This document shows, in pieces, positions 1-11,589 of a stretch of DNA of 64,000 nucleotides. Source of the DNA: Ananas comosus (Eukaryota; Streptophyta; Magnoliopsida; Poales; Bromeliaceae); contig NC_033630.1 of the NCBI RefSeq assembly GCF_001540865.1, forward strand, positions 9,028,950-9,092,949, given 5' to 3'. The translations under genes were made by a program, and so were the position numbers. Under the pieces are notes generated by a model. The model was not told the DNA's origin. It made no database searches and saw only the letters and a list, made by a program, of their open reading frames with translations. The first letter of the stretch is position 1, and every line of letters begins with the position of its first letter.

Positions 1-419
1 CACAGAAGTCCACCCACCGAGGGGTGGAGCATCACAGTAAAACCCACCAAAAGTCCTCACCAGGGCGAGAGTGGCGCTACACGAGCTAACCAGAAGGGTG
101 CGGGCGATCAACATGGTCGGACTTCACTTTCATGCTTTAGATGTCTGATGTCATCATCGAAAGACTTAACTAGTACGAGTTTATTACATATTGTGATATA
201 GTCAATTACTTGACGGAATTGTCTTAACCATGGATTATCGCTGCATATCCTTGCATGCTAAGGATGGTATAGCTCTGCGTTTGTTCATCATCGTCAAGAC
301 TGATTTAGTAAAACATGCAGAGGTGAGCGATCGTTTGAGAACAGACACCCAATGAAAAGTCGCCCTAGTCAACTAACGATAAGAATTATTGTTTCAGTAG
401 ATGATATATGAACCTAGTG

Positions 420-2660
420 ATACCTTGGAACACAGTTGTATTCAAGAACTCTGTCAAGAGAACGAGTGGCCATCTAGTTAACCTAAACATGAACGAGTGC
501 ATTAAGTAGCCGGTAGGCAGCGCAAAACCTAAGAAAACTGCCTGCAGCTTGTCGAGAGACTACATCAGTATCAGATAGTGATGGATCAGCGCCACCAATC
601 AAGTTGCTACTACACCGAGGCTAACCTCTCGGTGCCACGAAATTCCGCCGAGTATAGATATGCCCCCTGTTGATCAGGGCGATATTACGAGATTATCATG
701 ACAGAGATTGAATCGAGCTCACTTAGCTGCTGTCTTACACCTGTAGGACAGTAAGAATCCTCGCACCTTCCTTACGATGCTTTAAGTCGTTACACAACTC
801 CCGGAGTGCTTCTTCGGCGAAGATATCTCGCAAGATACTGGCGGGCCAGTGTATGCCCTGGAGCCAGTGTAGTGTCCGCTCTCGGAAGATAGGATCCGGT
901 CTCCGGGTAAGTGATATAGCTAGCCCACTCATCCCCTATGCAAGCATCTTAGACGACGTAGAGGTACACGTATCAGATGTCACAATGAAAACCCGACGGC
1001 GAGCGAAACTTGCGTTCGCCGAGAGATACGAAACTAGATATTCCACAGAATATAGCCCGAAGATCCTGTTCAATCATGTCCATGATGCTGACTCACACTT
1101 AGCATTGTGTTTGATGGAAGCATGTAGTCCCGAAAGGCATCACCGAGACAGCCTAGCATTCTTACTATGAGTTGTGCGAAGACATTCGTAGTGGCATCCT
1201 GAATTATGAGGCATTGTAGTACCTGTGGCGAATCTAGTTTCTATGGACCATCAATTCACTCTCAGCCCGGATCTTAAGCTGAATGGTACCGCTTTCAGTT
1301 AATATAATCTATCTATCTGCATATCTATCTGTAGCGCGGGGCTAAGACGCTAGTGGGAGGATCCGATGCAATGAGATCTTCGGAGCAGATACACGCCAGA
1401 ACCCACTGGGAAACTATTCGTAGTTCTCACTCGCACAGAGTACTATCGCTGCACTGAGGCTGGCTTCCAAAGAAAGGAGACCGTGTTCAATCTGGGCAGG
1501 GGATACCCCTGTTTCTTACACTGTGACTTTGTTGAGGCGGCTCGAATCGCCGGAAGGCGTAAGCGCCCTACGGGTTGACAGTGGTAATCCAGACGAAGAG
1601 GGTTTTTCACTTATTTAAATATCAAATTTTTTCTTGACTTAGCGCCTTATTTAGAAGACAGGGCAGCACCTCTAGTCGTCTAGGGAGATCACACCTGGCT
1701 CTATGACCTCCTTTATCACCCTACCTCAGCTGGCGCCTTCCCTTTACTTCAGCTCCCAGGCAAAGCAATATAAGATTAGTCATAGCCATCGAGGATCGAT
1801 GGTGGTTGCCAGACACAGTGATCTCATACTGCGGTCAGCACGAGGTCATCCTGTTATCTGGTAGTCTAGAGAGTTGTAGGTACGAATTCACAGACTACAT
1901 GGTCATATCCAATGAGTGGTCGCATTCTTAATCTTATGTCTAATATACACGGCCGGGCATTCAACATTATTGCCCTAGTAAAGAGATATCGCAGCGAAAT
2001 AGAGGCTCTAACATGCTCGGTTAATAAATATATTATAAGAAGTTAGCTCGGCAAAATAGGATCACCCATCCTCCGCTCGCATCGATAGTAATGTTGCCTA
2101 GTGAAAAACAGTCCATTAGGTTCGAATTTTATTACTACTCAGATCAGGCTAGAAAAACCCGATCATCGTTGTACCAAGAAGTAAAGCGGCGGTGAGTACC
2201 ATACGAGCATAAGTGTATGCTCAGCTGACAGGCGAGTAAGCATCATCCTGCTAGAGGTCGTCTCGATCTCGAAGTGTACACATCGAGTGTTTTGCGAGGA
2301 AAGACCAAGCTCACATGCAAATGAATGCGAAATAAAGAGTGGCGATGCTCTTCACGTACTCGAAAATGAGCAATTCTAGCATCAGATGAAATGTTGAAGG
2401 TATGGACAATACCTCGCAAGACAGTCGCCCACACCAGTGCCCTGCGTGCTGAGTCAGGGCGAAGACCTCTCTGCGCATCTCCAGATGCGCTGCCGTGCCC
2501 CTCAGTTTGCGCCTCCGTCCCGCGTAATTGTGGTTGTTAATTGTTATGTACCCAGTTCAACGTTGTTCCTTGGAACCTTGTTGCTCACTAATCTATGGTT
2601 GAGCCTTGGCGACAGAGGAGGCTGTCCGTTCGGCGTCGGTCCGCCCTTCGAGTAGGGGGA
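420..2660 (+). repeat. Degraded Ty3-type LTR, sense on plus strand, error-rich
   Basis: Short blocks match cleaner LTRs of this window in the same order. The 'gaacgagtggc' block near 460 matches 26778. The tetranucleotide run tatctatctg near 1312 matches 33716. The 'cccactggg' hairpin block at 1402-1428 matches 27330. The 'taagcgccctacgg' stretch near 1560 matches 27408. The end block 'gagccttgg...ctgtccgttcggcg' at 2596-2636 matches 34196-34232. Between blocks there are many small indels, so the alignment is seen only in patches. No gene is supported between 1 and 2660. The indel pattern looks like uncorrected long-read sequence, although ordinary decay is also possible. Confidence 0.55.
1408..1428 (+). 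other. Conserved LTR hairpin, copy 1
   Basis: The stem AACTA/TAGTT closes a TTCG tetraloop, and the flanking GG/CTC can extend it. This is the same position and context (cccactggg upstream, ctcac downstream) as the other LTR hairpins listed. Confidence 0.5.
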
Positions 2661-4596
2661 CCCCGGAGCCACGAAGCAGCTGCAGCTGGGGCTCCGCGGC
2701 TTCTGCGGGCGTGCAGGCATGGGAGGAGACAGGGACTCCCCCTGAGACATCCGCCACCTCCTAGGACACTGGCTTGCAGGGGAGCCACCTCGCACTGGCC
2801 ACGAACGGAAACAGTGTCCTCCTCTGCGACCATTCGCCATCAACCGCTGAGCTTTGCCGGCAGATGCACACAACGGTGGATCGCCCCTCTGCTGATTGCT
2901 CGAGGGCGCACTCTTTGCTCCCTGCTAGAGTGCGCGGATGCTTTGGCGACCGGTTACTATTGGAAAGGAGCCGCCGCACGTCTTAGAATGGGAACGCTTT
3001 CTGTTCCCCATCGCCTCCGAGGCCCTTTGCAGCTCGGACTCTCGTAGACTCGCTCTGGATGACGAGGCTATCGTCGCAAGCACTCCGTCAAAACACGTCA
3101 TCGTGCCATGAGAAGCCCAGCAGCATCCTGATGTGGGTCTCGAAGCCCTCGCGAAGACTCTCGCCTTGTGCGCTCGTCAAAGTAGGCTCGAATAGAGAGC
3201 AAGGGATCAGCCTCCACCATGGCGGAAGACGAAGTCCTGCTCGTAGCTTCAGCTACGGTACGTTCCCACTGCTGAAGATGTTCTAAAGCTCCGCGCTCCG
3301 GCCCAGCCTCCAAATTTTTGAGTTGTCCCGAAAGAATTGCTTGGATTGGAGATCTCCGGAACTCCCCCCAGGGTTGGGAAAGGACGGCCCAGCTGTGAGC
3401 GAGGTAGATGTCGGCAGCCACCAAATAGAGCTGCGTCCGCCGGTCCGAGAAAGTGTGCGGCCAAGGACGCGGTACCTGGCTCATCCGATGAGTATAAGTC
3501 GCTCTAAAGCTAGGTACTCTCACAATGTCGGTCAGGTTCGATGAGCAGGTCGCGTCGATAGAAACTCCTAGTTCTCTTCCTTCTTACGCTCCACGCGTAT
3601 TCTTGCGGGTCGAATTCCCATGAACTCATCCAGCTTCGCACATGCATAGCGGGCGCCTCTGCTGCGGGGTAATTTGCATCCTCAGCTGGAACCTCTGGTG
3701 GTCGTCCGTCGTCGTCGAGCTCAGCAAGCAGATAAAGATGGAACGGAGCCGAGGGCCGAGCTACCTAGTGCAGGCGCACCTGAGGAGGTGGTGGACTTCC
3801 TACGGAGACTCTAAGAGCAGGCATGACCCATTCCAGAACCGGCGGCGTCGGGGAAGGTAGTCGCTTATATGGGAACACAGCTCTAGGCGGTGTGCGGCTC
3901 GTAAGGACTAGCTGGCATGAGTGCTGCGTCGGAAACCGCCGCCATGTGGAAAGGAGTCGTCATCCTGAATCCCGTCCCGTCATCACTGGAGGCTTTAGAC
4001 CTCGAGTGGTGAGGCTCGAGCTGCTTCGATAGCAGTGAGTATCCGCCCTGCTGGATGTGGAATGTTTTTTTTTACTTTTCTGGTCGATCTGCTCACCCTA
4101 CTCCTGCCCTGCCCCACCTGCCTCTGCCGTTGCTCGGAGGCCTGCTCTTTTCCTAGGAGGCTAATTGACTAAGAGCCCTCATGGGCGACGGCGTCCAGAA
4201 AGTTTGATGGAACTAGCTCCCACGAACTCACGGAAGAAGGTGGGTCCGCTACTCCACGAGCCAATCTGTAACACAAAGCACGCGTCAGCACGAATAATCG
4301 AGACTCGACCAACTCCGCCTACGGACTTGAGGCCCACAGAAACTTGCACTCACGTGCGCTATGAGTATTTCGCCCGTAGTCCTGCCTATGGGTCAACCTA
4401 ACCAATGGTTCATTTCATTGATTTTTCGAAAACCAACCTGTGAATGGTAGTCTCCCCCTGTATTTTGAGCACGGTCGTCGTAGCACAAGTACAGAGGAGA
4501 TCTGTCCCGTCGTGAAGTGGATTCCCTGTAATTGTGCGATCTGACATACTCTGGGGTCAGGTATTTGAGAAAAACAAAAACAAATTATTAGTCATT
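2661..4596. other. No recognisable gene; GC-richer unassigned stretch
   Basis: Several overlapping open frames exist here (for example 3098-3523 on the minus strand and 2595-3047 on the plus strand), but none shows a recognisable domain and they overlap on both strands. The stretch lies between an LTR-like block and a PBS, so retroelement origin is likely but not shown. Confidence 0.4.
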
Positions 4597-4633
4597 TCGC
4601 GTCATTTCCAAACGCGCAACAAGGACCTCAGGG

Positions 4634-4659
4634 GTGACAGATTAAAGTGGTATCAGAGC
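4634..4659 (+). promoter_or_regulatory. LTR end and primer-binding site of a plus-strand retroelement
   Basis: 'gtgaca' (4634-4639) is the LTR terminus seen elsewhere as the reverse complement of TGTCAC. Eight bases later comes TGGTATCAGAGC (4648-4659), complementary to the 3' end of plant initiator-Met tRNA, the usual minus-strand primer of chromoviruses. The spacer 'gattaaag' nearly matches the one in element D (41303-41309 on the other strand). Confidence 0.75.
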
Positions 4660-5545
4660 CGGTTCATCAGCTGGACATGTGTGGCGAGTCTCGCTATGAG
4701 CCACGGGTCGGATGACGGGCTAACGAGCGACGTCTTACATCGCGCTGGTGATCTTGGGCTGTGTGTGTTGTGGACTCGACAGACGTCAGGACTGCAGCTT
4801 AAACGGGGAGTCCTGGTGACACCGCCATATCAACATCGATGAAATGGAAGGTGTTGTTTATTCAGGAGTTGATAAGCACGACTTAGACACTAGCTAAATA
4901 ATAACTGGCTTAGAGCATTTGGGGTCTGTGTTGGTATCATGGGCCAACGAGTTACTCTTAATTAAGCTTAGTGAAGCTTGGGCCTGGTCGTTACATTGGT
5001 AATCAGTCAAGTCGAATTCTTTCAGCTCATCGAAGCTACTGCTAGACACCGTCGATTTGTTCATGAAGTTATTGTCGTTTCGAACTGCGAATGATGACCT
5101 GTCGTTCGGATTCAGTAATACCGATTTTGCTGGGAGTCCACCGGGTTATACCCAAAGCTCTCCGAGCTTTGCCTCAATGTAAAGCTTGTGAAGCGGTGTG
5201 CGATTTTGGAGAAGGCTGCAACGAATCGCAAGATAATACCTGCACTGCGCCAAACCCTAGAAAAACTCCGGACTTGGTCACCGAAAGTTTTGGTTCAAGA
5301 CCAGCTACACCACGCGAGGCTATCTTCTTCGGGTCCGACCGAATCCACGCCGGAGTAGAATATGCCGTCTCTCAAGAATGACCACGTAGCGACGTCACGG
5401 AGCAGAAATCCACTTCTTGAGCTTAGCGTTACAACTGTGCCGCCGCTGAAGTATCTGGCAATTAGCTCTGTCGCGAGATGATCCTCAGGTGCTCCCTACA
5501 ATACTCCGCGAGTAGATCAGGAGTCATCATGAAACCGACGACAGA
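4660..5545. other. Expected gag region, not recognisable
   Basis: Following a PBS, a gag gene is expected on the plus strand. The 96-codon frame at 5091-5381 shows no gag, zinc-knuckle or other motif that I recognise. I see nothing else here. Confidence 0.35.
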
Positions 5546-5745
5546 CACTGATCCAGATAAGCTCGGAAGCCCTGTCATTCATGTCGCATAGAAGGCTGCG
5601 CGGAGGATTGGTGAGCCCGAAAGGCACACCGTGAACTCGTAGTGGCCGTAACGAGTCCGGAAAGGCGGTCTTTCGGCACATCCTCAGCCCGGATCTTTAA
5701 GCTGATGTAGCCTCCCGACCGCAAGATCATCCTTGGAGTTAGCAC
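5546..5745 (-). pseudogene. Ty3-type reverse transcriptase fragment with frameshifts
   Basis: On the minus strand this piece encodes pieces of the reverse-transcriptase palm. 'LKIRAEDVPK' is readable, followed in other frames by the [21 protein letters not shown] block found intact in element C near 30190-30260. At least two indels break the frame in under 200 bases. It lies on the opposite strand from the integrase piece that follows, so the two cannot be parts of one collinear element. A second 30-base trace of the same block lies near 1260. Confidence 0.6.
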
Positions 5746-5817
5746 CGACGATCCTTTGACAAGGCTGGTCATGGTACGAAGCCTGAACTTTCCAGTACGC
5801 GCTTTCTCATCTTTAGA

Positions 5818-6060
5818 GTGACGGTCAGGTCCAGAGCGACGTGCATCCAGACTTCTTGTACGACATGCTCTGGCGCAGATCGCGTCTGGATTACGGTGGA
5901 TCGGATGGTCTCGGTATTACCGTTGGTGGAGTTTCGCGACTATAATAAACAGCTTTCAGGGTCGACATCGGGATGGCACCATACCGAGGCGTCTGTTATG
6001 GGCGTTCGATGTCGTTCTCAGCTATCTGCTTGGCACGCATGTCGAAGACCGCCGGTTAGT
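5818..6060 (+). pseudogene. Ty3-type integrase fragment with frameshifts
   Basis: On the plus strand, with repeated one-base insertions, the sequence spells the integrase stretch from the catalytic-Glu helix to the conserved 'ALYGR' block. Visible pieces are an [14 protein letters not shown] start near 5832, a VEFxYNN block near 5926-5950 and a MAPYEALYGRRCRS-like block at 5972-6020. The same stretch is uninterrupted in element G near 50900-51060. The density of single-base indels, with codons otherwise well conserved, suggests sequencing error more than age. Confidence 0.65.
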
Positions 6061-6364
6061 TAGGACTACTAGATTTAGTAGGAGACGCCACATGAGGCAA
6101 GATCCGCATTGGGCGAGAGAGCGGCTTCAGACCTGCAACAGATAGAATCCAAGGGGCGACTAGCGCGGCCCAGGCGGAGGCCGGAACCTAGAGTTTCAGT
6201 CGTGAGTCATGTGCTGCTCAAGTGTCGCCTTCCAGGATCAATACGGTTTGTTTGCGGAACAAGCTTATCGCGCTGGTTTCGGTGGGACCCGTTCTGAGAT
6301 CCTACGAGCTGCGTTGGTCCGGTGGGCTTACCAGATTGCTCTCATACCGCAGTCTCGCCCGAGT

Positions 6365-6640
6365 GCAGCAACGTTTTTTCACGTGTCCCATGCTTCGGAT
6401 ACCACATCCCGATCCGTCCCCACATCATTCAGTCGACACGCATTCAGCTATGCGGGAGGATCTCGAGCTATGCAGTGAGGCTCCCGTTGCACGATCCTGG
6501 TCACGTGAGGTGAACGCAGTTGCCGGAATAGGAGCATATCCGTATTCAAGGTCCAGTGGAGGAGAAGCGCGACGAGAGGGCTGCGCCTGAGGCTACTGGG
6601 AGCTTGAATGCGTCATGGCGGTCGATCATTATCCACAGTT
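6365..6640 (+). pseudogene. Chromovirus integrase C-terminus and chromodomain, frameshifted
   Basis: The plus-strand sequence contains a FHVSMLR-like block (6375), an ED-L block near 6450, 'KVQWRR' at 6548-6565 and an EATWELE-like block at 6589-6608 that lacks one base. This is the order of the C-terminal chromodomain of Tekay/Del chromoviruses, which is known to direct integration to heterochromatin. It ends just before an N gap. Only about 1.7 kb separate it from the PBS at 4648, so most of gag-pol is missing. Confidence 0.65.
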
Positions 6641-6662
6641 ATTTTGCGAGGGACGTCCTTGT

Positions 6663-6687
6663 NNNNNNNNNNNNNNNNNNNNNNNNN
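6663..6687. other. 25-N assembly gap
   Basis: Exactly 25 N. A fixed-size gap flanked by error-rich sequence suggests partial gap filling with raw long reads (inference). Confidence 0.95.
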
Positions 6688-7947
6688 ACTAATTATATAG
6701 TTCTATTATGCCGCCGGCGCAATTGTTATATATTTGGAACGATCTTAAATTTACAAGAACCAAATCGGAACAACAATTAGACTACTAAGTTGCGCACCTA
6801 ACATATTAACTTTTGCAACGAGCACTTATTTCTCATTCTACAAACAAAGAGTAAAACCATTATATTGCTTATTATGCCTCGAGACAGTGTAAATTTGGAA
6901 CGAATCAGAAACTTGTCAACGTTCACAAGACAACAAACATGGACGAAAATTAGCACTACTCAGTTTGCGCGCAACAGTATAACTTTTGAACGAGTATTTT
7001 TCTTCATTGATCAATAGAACAAAGAGTTAAAACCTAAGTATATTATTTTTTATACCTCCATTCGTGCTAAATCGTAGAACGAGGTCAATGTCAACGTTCA
7101 CAAGACCAAAATCGGAACACATAGACTACTCAGTTGGCACCAACAGATATGAACTTATGCACACGAATACTTTTTTCTAATTCTATCAACAAAGAAGTAA
7201 ACCCCATATTATATTGTATCTTATGCCCCAGAGTGTAAATTTGGAACGTAACCAGATGGCAAGGTTCACGTAAGAACAAAAAACAGGAACAAAATTAGAT
7301 ACTAGTTGCGGCCAAAAAGTCTAACTTTGCAACGAGTATTTTTTCTCATTTCTATTATCAGAAAGAGGTAAAACCTAATTATATAGTTCTAATTTGCCTG
7401 GAGTGTAAACTTGGAACGAATCAGATTCGTCAACGTGATTAAGAAGAAAAACCAGAAAACACATTACACTACTCTGGTTTGCAGCACTAACAGTATAACT
7501 GCGACGTAGTACTTTTGTCTCTTTCTATCGAACAAAAAGTGAAACCTAATTATCATTCTATTATGCCCGGGCGAGTGTAAATTGTGGAAGATCTTCAACG
7601 TTCACAAAAGAACCAAATCGGAACAACATGAGCACTACTCATTGCGACCTAACGTTATAACTTTGCAACGAGTACTTTTCTGATTTCTATCAACAAAGAG
7701 ATAAAACCTTTAATTATATCGATATCTATAGTCTCGAGAGTGTAAATTGGACGATATCAGAGTCAAGTTCAGAAAGAATCAAAGATTCGGCGAAGAACAT
7801 TAGATACTCAGTTTTGGCCCTAACAGTTATACTTAATGCAACGATCTTTTTCTACGTTCTATCAAACAAAGAGTAAAATACTAATTATATTATTTATTAT
7901 ACGCTCGAGAGTGTGAATTTGGACGAAGGTCATATCAACGTTCACAA
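6688..7947 (+). repeat. ~166-bp satellite array, forward orientation, error-rich
   Basis: About seven to eight imperfect tandem units. Each carries the landmarks 'gtgtaaatttggaacga', 'acgttcacaagaac', 'gactactcagtt', 'aactttgcaacgagtac' and 'aagagtaaaacctaatta'. The indel rate is much higher than in the copies at 8479-9430. No coding signal is present. Confidence 0.9.
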
Positions 7948-8316
7948 GAACCAGCCGGGAGACCGGTCCTTGTCCGAGAGACCGGTTCCCGAGAGCAATA
8001 CTTTCGGGACTTAGCCAAATTTCGGCTTCTCTCGCTGGGCCAACGTTCGGGAACCGGTCCCTGCCTGCTAGGGACAGGTCTCATCAGAGACCCCCGCAGC
8101 CCAGCCTGATGGGACCGGTCCCTCCCTGCCAGGGACCGGTCCCCGAGAGCATTTCTTCTCCAGTGCAGCTTTTGCACGGGTGCTCTCGCGGACACCTCCT
8201 CAATGCACCTTATGCATTGTGATCACCTTCGGACTTTCCGAAGCTTGCACGCACGACAACCAGTCGATCTTTGACGAAGTCTAATCCTCGAGTTTCGAGA
8301 ATTCACTTCCCTTACA
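7948..8316 (-). repeat. 3' end region of an LTR (family E) with ACCGGT cluster
   Basis: The segment begins abruptly after the satellite, carries several ACCGGT palindromes (7962-8143), and ends with 'cttccctTACA'. It is followed immediately by a reverse-complement polypurine tract. Its content and order match the right-hand part of the LTR at 10683-13959. It is therefore the plus-strand right part of the 3' LTR of a minus-strand element whose other LTR portion is missing. Confidence 0.7.
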
Positions 8317-8333
8317 CTCTCCCCACTTAAAAG
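8317..8333 (-). promoter_or_regulatory. Polypurine tract beside 3' LTR
   Basis: Read on the minus strand this is an A/G-rich run ending in GTGGGGAGAG directly against the LTR. It is the expected plus-strand DNA primer site and has the same form as the tracts at 25173 and 50244. Confidence 0.65.
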
Positions 8334-8398
8334 AGTTTCGTCCTCGAAACGAACTCAACAATATTAAATTCATCCAGAATACTCATACCTCGGTGGCT

Positions 8399-8478
8399 CA
8401 CTCAAACAAGTGAGGATGATTCGCTCTCATCTCCTCCTCGAGCTCCCAGGTGGCTTCGCGGTCAGCATGATTGCTCCA
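8399..8478 (-). pseudogene. Chromodomain C-terminal end of a chromovirus, cut by satellite
   Basis: The minus strand reads '[16 protein letters not shown]', then about eight more residues and a TGA stop, which is the end of a Tekay-type chromodomain. The upstream part should continue past 8478 but is replaced by satellite DNA at the Trp-Ser codons. The breakpoint shows a 'ca' microhomology with the satellite. In element C a solo LTR breaks the chromodomain at essentially the same codons. Confidence 0.75.
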
Positions 8479-9947
8479 CTCTCAGGGCATAATAGAATAA
8501 TATAATTAGGTTTTACTCTTTGTTCGATAGAATGAGAAAAAGTACTCGTTGCAAAGTTATACTGTTTGGGCGCAACAGAGTAGTCTATTGTTGTTCCGGT
8601 TTTCGTTATTGTGAACGTCGACATCGATTCGTTCCAAATTTACACTCTCGGAGTATAATAGAACTATATAATTTGGTTTTACTCTTTATTCAATAGAATG
8701 AGAAAAAGTACTCGTTGCAAAGTTATACTGTTTGGGCGCAACTCAGTGGTCTAATTTTGTTCCGGTTTTTGTTCTTGTGAACGTTGACATCGATTCGTTC
8801 CAAATTTATACTCTCGGGGCATAATAGCACAATATAATTAGGTTTTACTCTTTGTTCGATAGAATGAGAAAAAGTACTCGTTGCAAAGTTATACTGTTAG
8901 GGTGCTACTGAATAGTTGAATGTTGTTCCAATTTTGATTCATGTGAACGTTGACATCGATTCGTTCCAAATTTACACTCTCGGGGCATAATAAAATAATA
9001 TAATTAGGGTTTACTCTTTGCCCGATAGAATGAGAAAAAGTACTCGTTGCAAAGTTATACTGTTAGTGTGCAACTGAGTAGTCTAATATTGTTCCGGTTT
9101 TTGTTCTTCAGATCGTTGACAACGATTCGTTCCAAATTTACACTCTCAGGGCATAATAGAACAATATAATTAGGTTTTACTCTTTGTTCGATAGAATGAG
9201 AAAAAGTACTCGTTGCAAAGTTAAACTGTTTTGGGCGCAACTGAGTAGTCTAATTGTTCCGTTTTTGTTCTTGTGAACTTGACATCGATTCGTTCCAAAT
9301 TTACACTCTCGGGGCATAATAGAGAATATAATTATGTTTTACTCTTTGTTCGATAGAAATGAGAAAAAGTACTCGTTGCAAGTTATACTGTTAGGCGCAA
9401 CCTGAGTTGTCTAATGTTGTTCCGGTTCTTGGTTCTTGTGATACGTTGAAATCGATTCGTCAAATTTATTACACTCTTCGGGGGGCATAATAGAAGCTAT
9501 ATAAATTATGGTTTTAAGCTCTTAATTCGATTTTTAGAAAAGAGAAAAAAGTACTACGTTGCAAAGTTATAGCCTGTTAGCACGCCAACAGAGTAGTCTT
9601 AATTTGTTCCGGTTCACAAAGAACGAAAACCGGAAACGAACATTAGACTATCGGTTTTCGTTCTGTGAACGTTGACATCGATCGTTCCAAAATTTACACG
9701 CCTTTGGGGCCATTAAATAGAACATGATAATATGTTTTATCCTTTGTTTCGATGCGTAGAATGAGAAAACGTACTCTGTTTCACAAAGTTATAGCTGTTT
9801 GGGGCCGCCCCCCCAACTGAGTAGTACTAATTTTGGTTACCCGGATTTTGTTCTTATAGTGAACTGTTGACATAACGATTCGTTTCCGTCCTTATAACTA
9901 TTGAATTTAAGAGGATTTAGACTCCCTTTTCGCTCATGAGGGACCAA
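8479..9947 (-). repeat. ~166-bp satellite array, inverted orientation
   Basis: Successive 'cataata' landmarks fall at 8488, 8654, 8820, 8986, 9152 and about 9315, giving a period of 163-166 bp. The first six copies are clean. From about 9430 to 9947 units contain many indels. Orientation is opposite to 6688-7947. The length is typical of plant centromeric or pericentromeric satellites, but position cannot be judged from this window. Confidence 0.92.
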
Positions 9948-10230
9948 NNNNNNNNNNNNNNNNNNNNNNNNNNNNNNNNNNNNNNNNNNNNNNNNNNNNN
10001 NNNNNNNNNNNNNNNNNNNNNNNNNNNNNNNNNNNNNNNNNNNNNNNNNNNNNNNNNNNNNNNNNNNNNNNNNNNNNNNNNNNNNNNNNNNNNNNNNNNN
10101 NNNNNNNNNNNNNNNNNNNNNNNNNNNNNNNNNNNNNNNNNNNNNNNNNNNNNNNNNNNNNNNNNNNNNNNNNNNNNNNNNNNNNNNNNNNNNNNNNNNN
10201 NNNNNNNNNNNNNNNNNNNNNNNNNNNNNN
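9948..10230. other. 283-N assembly gap inside satellite
   Basis: The gap lies within the array. Copy number across it is unknown. Confidence 0.95.
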
Positions 10231-10682
10231 AAATTTACACTCTCGGGGCATAATAAAATAATATAATTAGGTTTTACTCTTTGTTCGGTAGAATGAGAAA
10301 ACGTACTCGTTGCAAAGTTATACTGTTAGGGCGCAACTGATTAGTCTAATGTTGTTCCGTTTTTCGTTCTTATGAACGTTGACATCGATTCGTTCCAAAT
10401 TTACACACTCGGGGCATAATAGAGCAATATAATTAGGTTTTACTCTTCGTTCGATAGATTCAGAAAAAGTACTCGTTGCAAAGTTATACTGTTAGGGCGC
10501 AACTGAGTAGTCTAATGTTGTTCCGGTTTTTGTTCTTCTGAACGTTGACATCGATTTGTTCCAAATTTACACTCTCGAGGCATAATAGAACAATATAATT
10601 AGGTTTTACTCTTTGTTCGATAGAATAAGAAAAAGTACTCGTTGCAACCTTATACTGTTTGGGCGCAACTGAGTAGTCTAAT
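10231..10682 (-). repeat. Satellite array, end portion
   Basis: About 2.7 clean units in the same orientation as 8479-9947. The array stops mid-unit at 'gagtagtctaat', where an LTR starts with TGTCACG. Confidence 0.9.
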
Positions 10683-11154
10683 TGTCACGCCCCGCGACCA
10701 ACCGCCGATTTGGACCGGGTCGCGGCGCCGCCGACAGACCGCCGAACGGACCGGGAATTCCCCTGTATGCGGACAGGGTCTCCCCAGTACGTCCAAGGCG
10801 TCGCAATCCAAACAATCAACGAATATTCCAACAAGAAACGGATATCATTCCAGATTGCATAAGGAAGTATCAAATACATAAACTACTTGCTATTACAGGC
10901 ATTTAGTTAAATACATCTCAGTACACCTCAAATTAGTTTTCATTTTTCTTCCGATTACAATCACAACATATTACATCATTTATTTTCCAAGTTTGATACA
11001 TCTTGATTCTTGCCTTCTAGACCCCTAAGCTAGACTGCCTCAGGGTACTGCTACCTCGGTCTCTGTGGTGAGGCGCTATCTACTGAGCTACGCCCTCGCC
11101 TCGCGCCGCCGCGCCGCACAAGAACGACCTGAAAACCCCAAAACAACGTGGGGT

Positions 11155-11176
11155 GAGAACCAACTCCATGGTTCCC
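11155..11176 (-). other. Conserved LTR hairpin, copy 2
   Basis: Stem GAACCA/TGGTTC. Compared with GAACTA/TAGTTC in other copies, both sides of one pair have changed together (T-A to C-G). This is the clearest compensatory change in the set. Confidence 0.7.
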
Positions 11177-11589
11177 AGTGGGTACGGCCACCCAAGGGAA
11201 AAGCTCGACCGATAGGTCCGAGGAGGCACTGCAACATGTTAGTTCAACAATATACAACAGATATATATATTCAATTGAAATACATGCCATGCCTCACGAT
11301 ATGCGATATGAAAACCATGCAACAACTAGTAGATCATATGAATTCTACTTTTACTTGGCTACTTTAGCTCATAACTTTACTCTAAGGTTTCTATTACCTT
11401 AGGATCACAACACCAACCACTGGCTTCTAAGGTTTCTATTACCTTAGCTCAAGCCTCTATCTCTAGCTCATAAGGGTTCCTCTACCCTATCATAGCTAAC
11501 CACCCGACTCGGCTTCGAGTCAATCATCTGCGGATAGTCCGCGCACTGGCTGCTCAACAGCCTACCGCACTCTCTCTGACTCAGCCTCC

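Noticed and set aside
3098..3523. 141-codon minus-strand open frame, considered as gag
   Set aside because: No gag block aligned convincingly with the gag of elements C, D or G, and the region is error-rich.
9934..10253. Open frames through the N gap
   Set aside because: They consist of unknown bases.
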